From CAZXCQ01 sp964639275 (GTDB taxonomy: Bacteria; Desulfobacterota; DSM-4660; Desulfatiglandales; Desulfatiglandaceae), in contig CAZXCQ010000142.1 in NCBI GenBank assembly GCA_964639275.1, positions 1 to 16,131 on the forward strand: a stretch of 16,131 nucleotides of DNA, in the 5' to 3' direction. The position numbers were made by a program, and so were the translations under genes. Within the stretch, counting starts at the first letter, position 1. Every line of letters starts with the position of its first letter. The notes beneath the pieces are model-generated. The model ran no database searches, was not told where the DNA came from, and saw only the letters and a program-made list of their open reading frames with translations. This document shows positions 15,598 to 16,131 of the stretch, in pieces.

Positions 15598-15612
15598 GTT
15601 TTGACTCAAAAC
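15598..15612. promoter_or_regulatory. 15-bp palindrome at the cinA-recA cluster promoter (candidate operator)
   Basis: GTTTTGA-C-TCAAAAC is a perfect 7-1-7 palindrome starting 7 bp downstream of the -10 element, covering the predicted transcription start and the first bases of the message. A repressor bound here would block the cluster containing recA. LexA is an obvious candidate, but the sequence does not match a LexA box I know with certainty, so identity is open. Confidence 0.5.
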
Positions 15613-15619
15613 GTCAATC

Positions 15620-15649
15620 ATTATACCGGACCTGATCCAGGAATTTCAA
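15620..15649 (-). promoter_or_regulatory. Promoter of the cinA-thpR-recA-alaS cluster
   Basis: Minus-strand TTGAAA (15644-15649), an 18-nt spacer and a perfect TATAAT (15620-15625). The transcript would begin near 15613, about 70 nt before the cinA ATG. Confidence 0.65.
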
Positions 15650-15728
15650 CTTGACCGCTCTCCCCCCTCCCTGTAAATTACCCCTCAAATCAACCACTAC
15701 CCCTTAAAGGGATGGCTCGACAAAGCCG

Positions 15729-15978
15729 TTTCTCACCGCAAAGGCGCAGAGAACGCAAAGTTTATTCTTTGATTTGTTTTCCTTTGAGAGGAAGCAAAAC
15801 AAATCACAACGCGCATAACGGCGATAGAGCTTTTTGATTCAACACCGTGTCTTTTGTTAACATCTTTGATCCCCGGCAGGTATCCCCGTGCGGATCTTTT
15901 CTTTTCTGCCCTCTCAGCAGAAAAGAAAATAAAGAATCTCTCTGCGGACTTTGCGTCTCTAGCAAAGCGGGCGGTGAA
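15729..15978. repeat. Nested palindromic repeat element (about 250 bp), non-coding
   Basis: The outer ends are imperfect inverted repeats sharing blocks TCACCGC, AGAG(A)ACGCAAAG and ATTCTTT (left about 15729-15770, right about 15932-15978). Inside are two clean hairpins. The first is GATTTGTTTT (15771-15780) / AAAACAAATC (15796-15805), a 10-bp stem. The second is TTTTCTTTTCTGC (15897-15909) / GCAGAAAAGAAAA (15917-15929), a 13-bp stem with a 7-nt loop. The CGCAAAGGCGCAGAGAACGC style is typical of short dispersed palindromes found between genes in many bacteria. Their transcripts give spurious protein calls of the FARDAKSAERF type, as on the minus strand here. It may be a MITE-like element. The rest of the gene-free stretch holds the cinA promoter and a leader. 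Confidence 0.6.
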
Positions 15979-16004
15979 AACAACTTCTGTCCTTAAGATA
16001 CGCT

Positions 16005-16065
16005 GGAGCAGATAACCTCTCGGCTTGAAAAGCAATGGGTCCCGCAGGTTATCTGCAACCGCTCC
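16005..16065 (+). promoter_or_regulatory. Structured 5' leader before the racemase-like gene (candidate riboswitch)
   Basis: GGAGCAGATAACCT (16005-16018) pairs with AGGTTATCTGC...TCC (16046-16056 and 16063-16065), a 14-bp stem interrupted by a 6-nt bulge (aaccgc). Inside, CGG (16021-16023) can pair with CCG (16042-16044), and GCTT/AAGC (16023-16026 / 16030-16033) can form a small hairpin, followed by AATGGG. The stem ends 4 nt before the ribosome site. The 3' strand TGCAACCGCTCCA and the AATGGG segment recall, from memory, conserved parts of tetrahydrofolate riboswitches, though this RNA is shorter and lacks the central block. Class not established. Confidence 0.5.
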
Positions 16066-16080
16066 AACGAAAGGAGAAAA

Positions 16081-16131
16081 ATGGCAAGACACATCGGAAT
16101 TGTGGCATGCAGCGCAGAGGGCGCGGCCCTG
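16081..16131 (+). CDS. N-terminus of a probable aspartate/glutamate racemase family protein (cut by right edge)
   Basis: The ATG at 16081 is preceded by AAAGGAG with four bases of spacing. The 17 visible codons read MARHIGIVACSAEGAAL, open to the edge. Asp/Glu racemase superfamily proteins begin with a beta strand and a glycine/cysteine-containing substrate loop of this kind (HIGIVACSAEGAAL), which I recognise from annotated racemase-like proteins. With so few residues the family is likely but the substrate is unknown. Confidence 0.5.
   Translation, partial: MARHIGIVACSAEGAAL

Noticed and set aside
15733..16092. 119-codon minus-strand ORF
   Set aside because: It lies across the palindromic repeat and the leader hairpin. 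Its translation (FARDAKSAERF-type) is the well-known spurious product of such repeats, and no ribosome site is present.

Overview
The window looks like chromosomal DNA from a strictly anaerobic member of the Desulfobacterota (former Deltaproteobacteria), probably a sulfate reducer or syntroph. Three things suggest this: an HdrA-type flavin/iron-sulfur electron-bifurcation subunit that reads as a selenoprotein, a DUF362 double-cluster ferredoxin protein, and the moderately high GC content. The assignment is inference; no rRNA or species marker is present.

Layout. (1) Positions 1-6595, minus strand. At the left edge is a long, two-module hdrA (8-3037). It contains an in-frame TGA at codon 60, inside the conserved Cys-x-x-[Cys/Sec] motif, followed at the usual distance by a bacterial SECIS-like hairpin. 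A plain ORF call stops there and reports only 933 of the 1009 residues. The first bases of a following gene overlap the hdrA stop. Upstream of hdrA are mtnA (methionine salvage), ilvE (branched-chain aminotransferase) and a DUF362/4Fe-4S protein that starts with TTG. (2) Positions 6596-6872 hold divergent promoters. (3) Positions 6873-10008, plus strand: an exported rhodanese-like protein whose catalytic Cys is replaced by Ser, a 60-residue helical protein, thioredoxin (trxA), thioredoxin reductase (trxB) and the outer-membrane assembly lipoprotein bamD. (4) Positions 9985-15543, minus strand: cinA, thpR, recA and alaS in transcription order, tightly packed. The cluster has a good sigma-70-type promoter and a 15-bp palindrome at the predicted transcription start. 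The 3' ends of alaS and bamD overlap by 24 bp. (5) Positions 15544-16080 have no gene. They hold the cinA promoter, a roughly 250-bp nested palindromic repeat and a compact structured leader. The leader sits directly in front of the first 17 codons of a probable aspartate/glutamate-racemase-family gene (16081 to the right edge).

How the genes fit together. HdrA and the DUF362 protein point to low-potential electron transfer. TrxA, TrxB and BamD serve thiol redox balance and envelope assembly. The cinA-thpR-recA-alaS block is a housekeeping/DNA-repair cluster. The ilvE-mtnA pair may couple methionine salvage with its final transamination. No CRISPR array, rRNA, tRNA or insertion sequence was seen. 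The most notable items are the selenocysteine HdrA, the structured leader before the racemase-like gene, the palindrome at the recA-cluster promoter and the nested repeat beside it.
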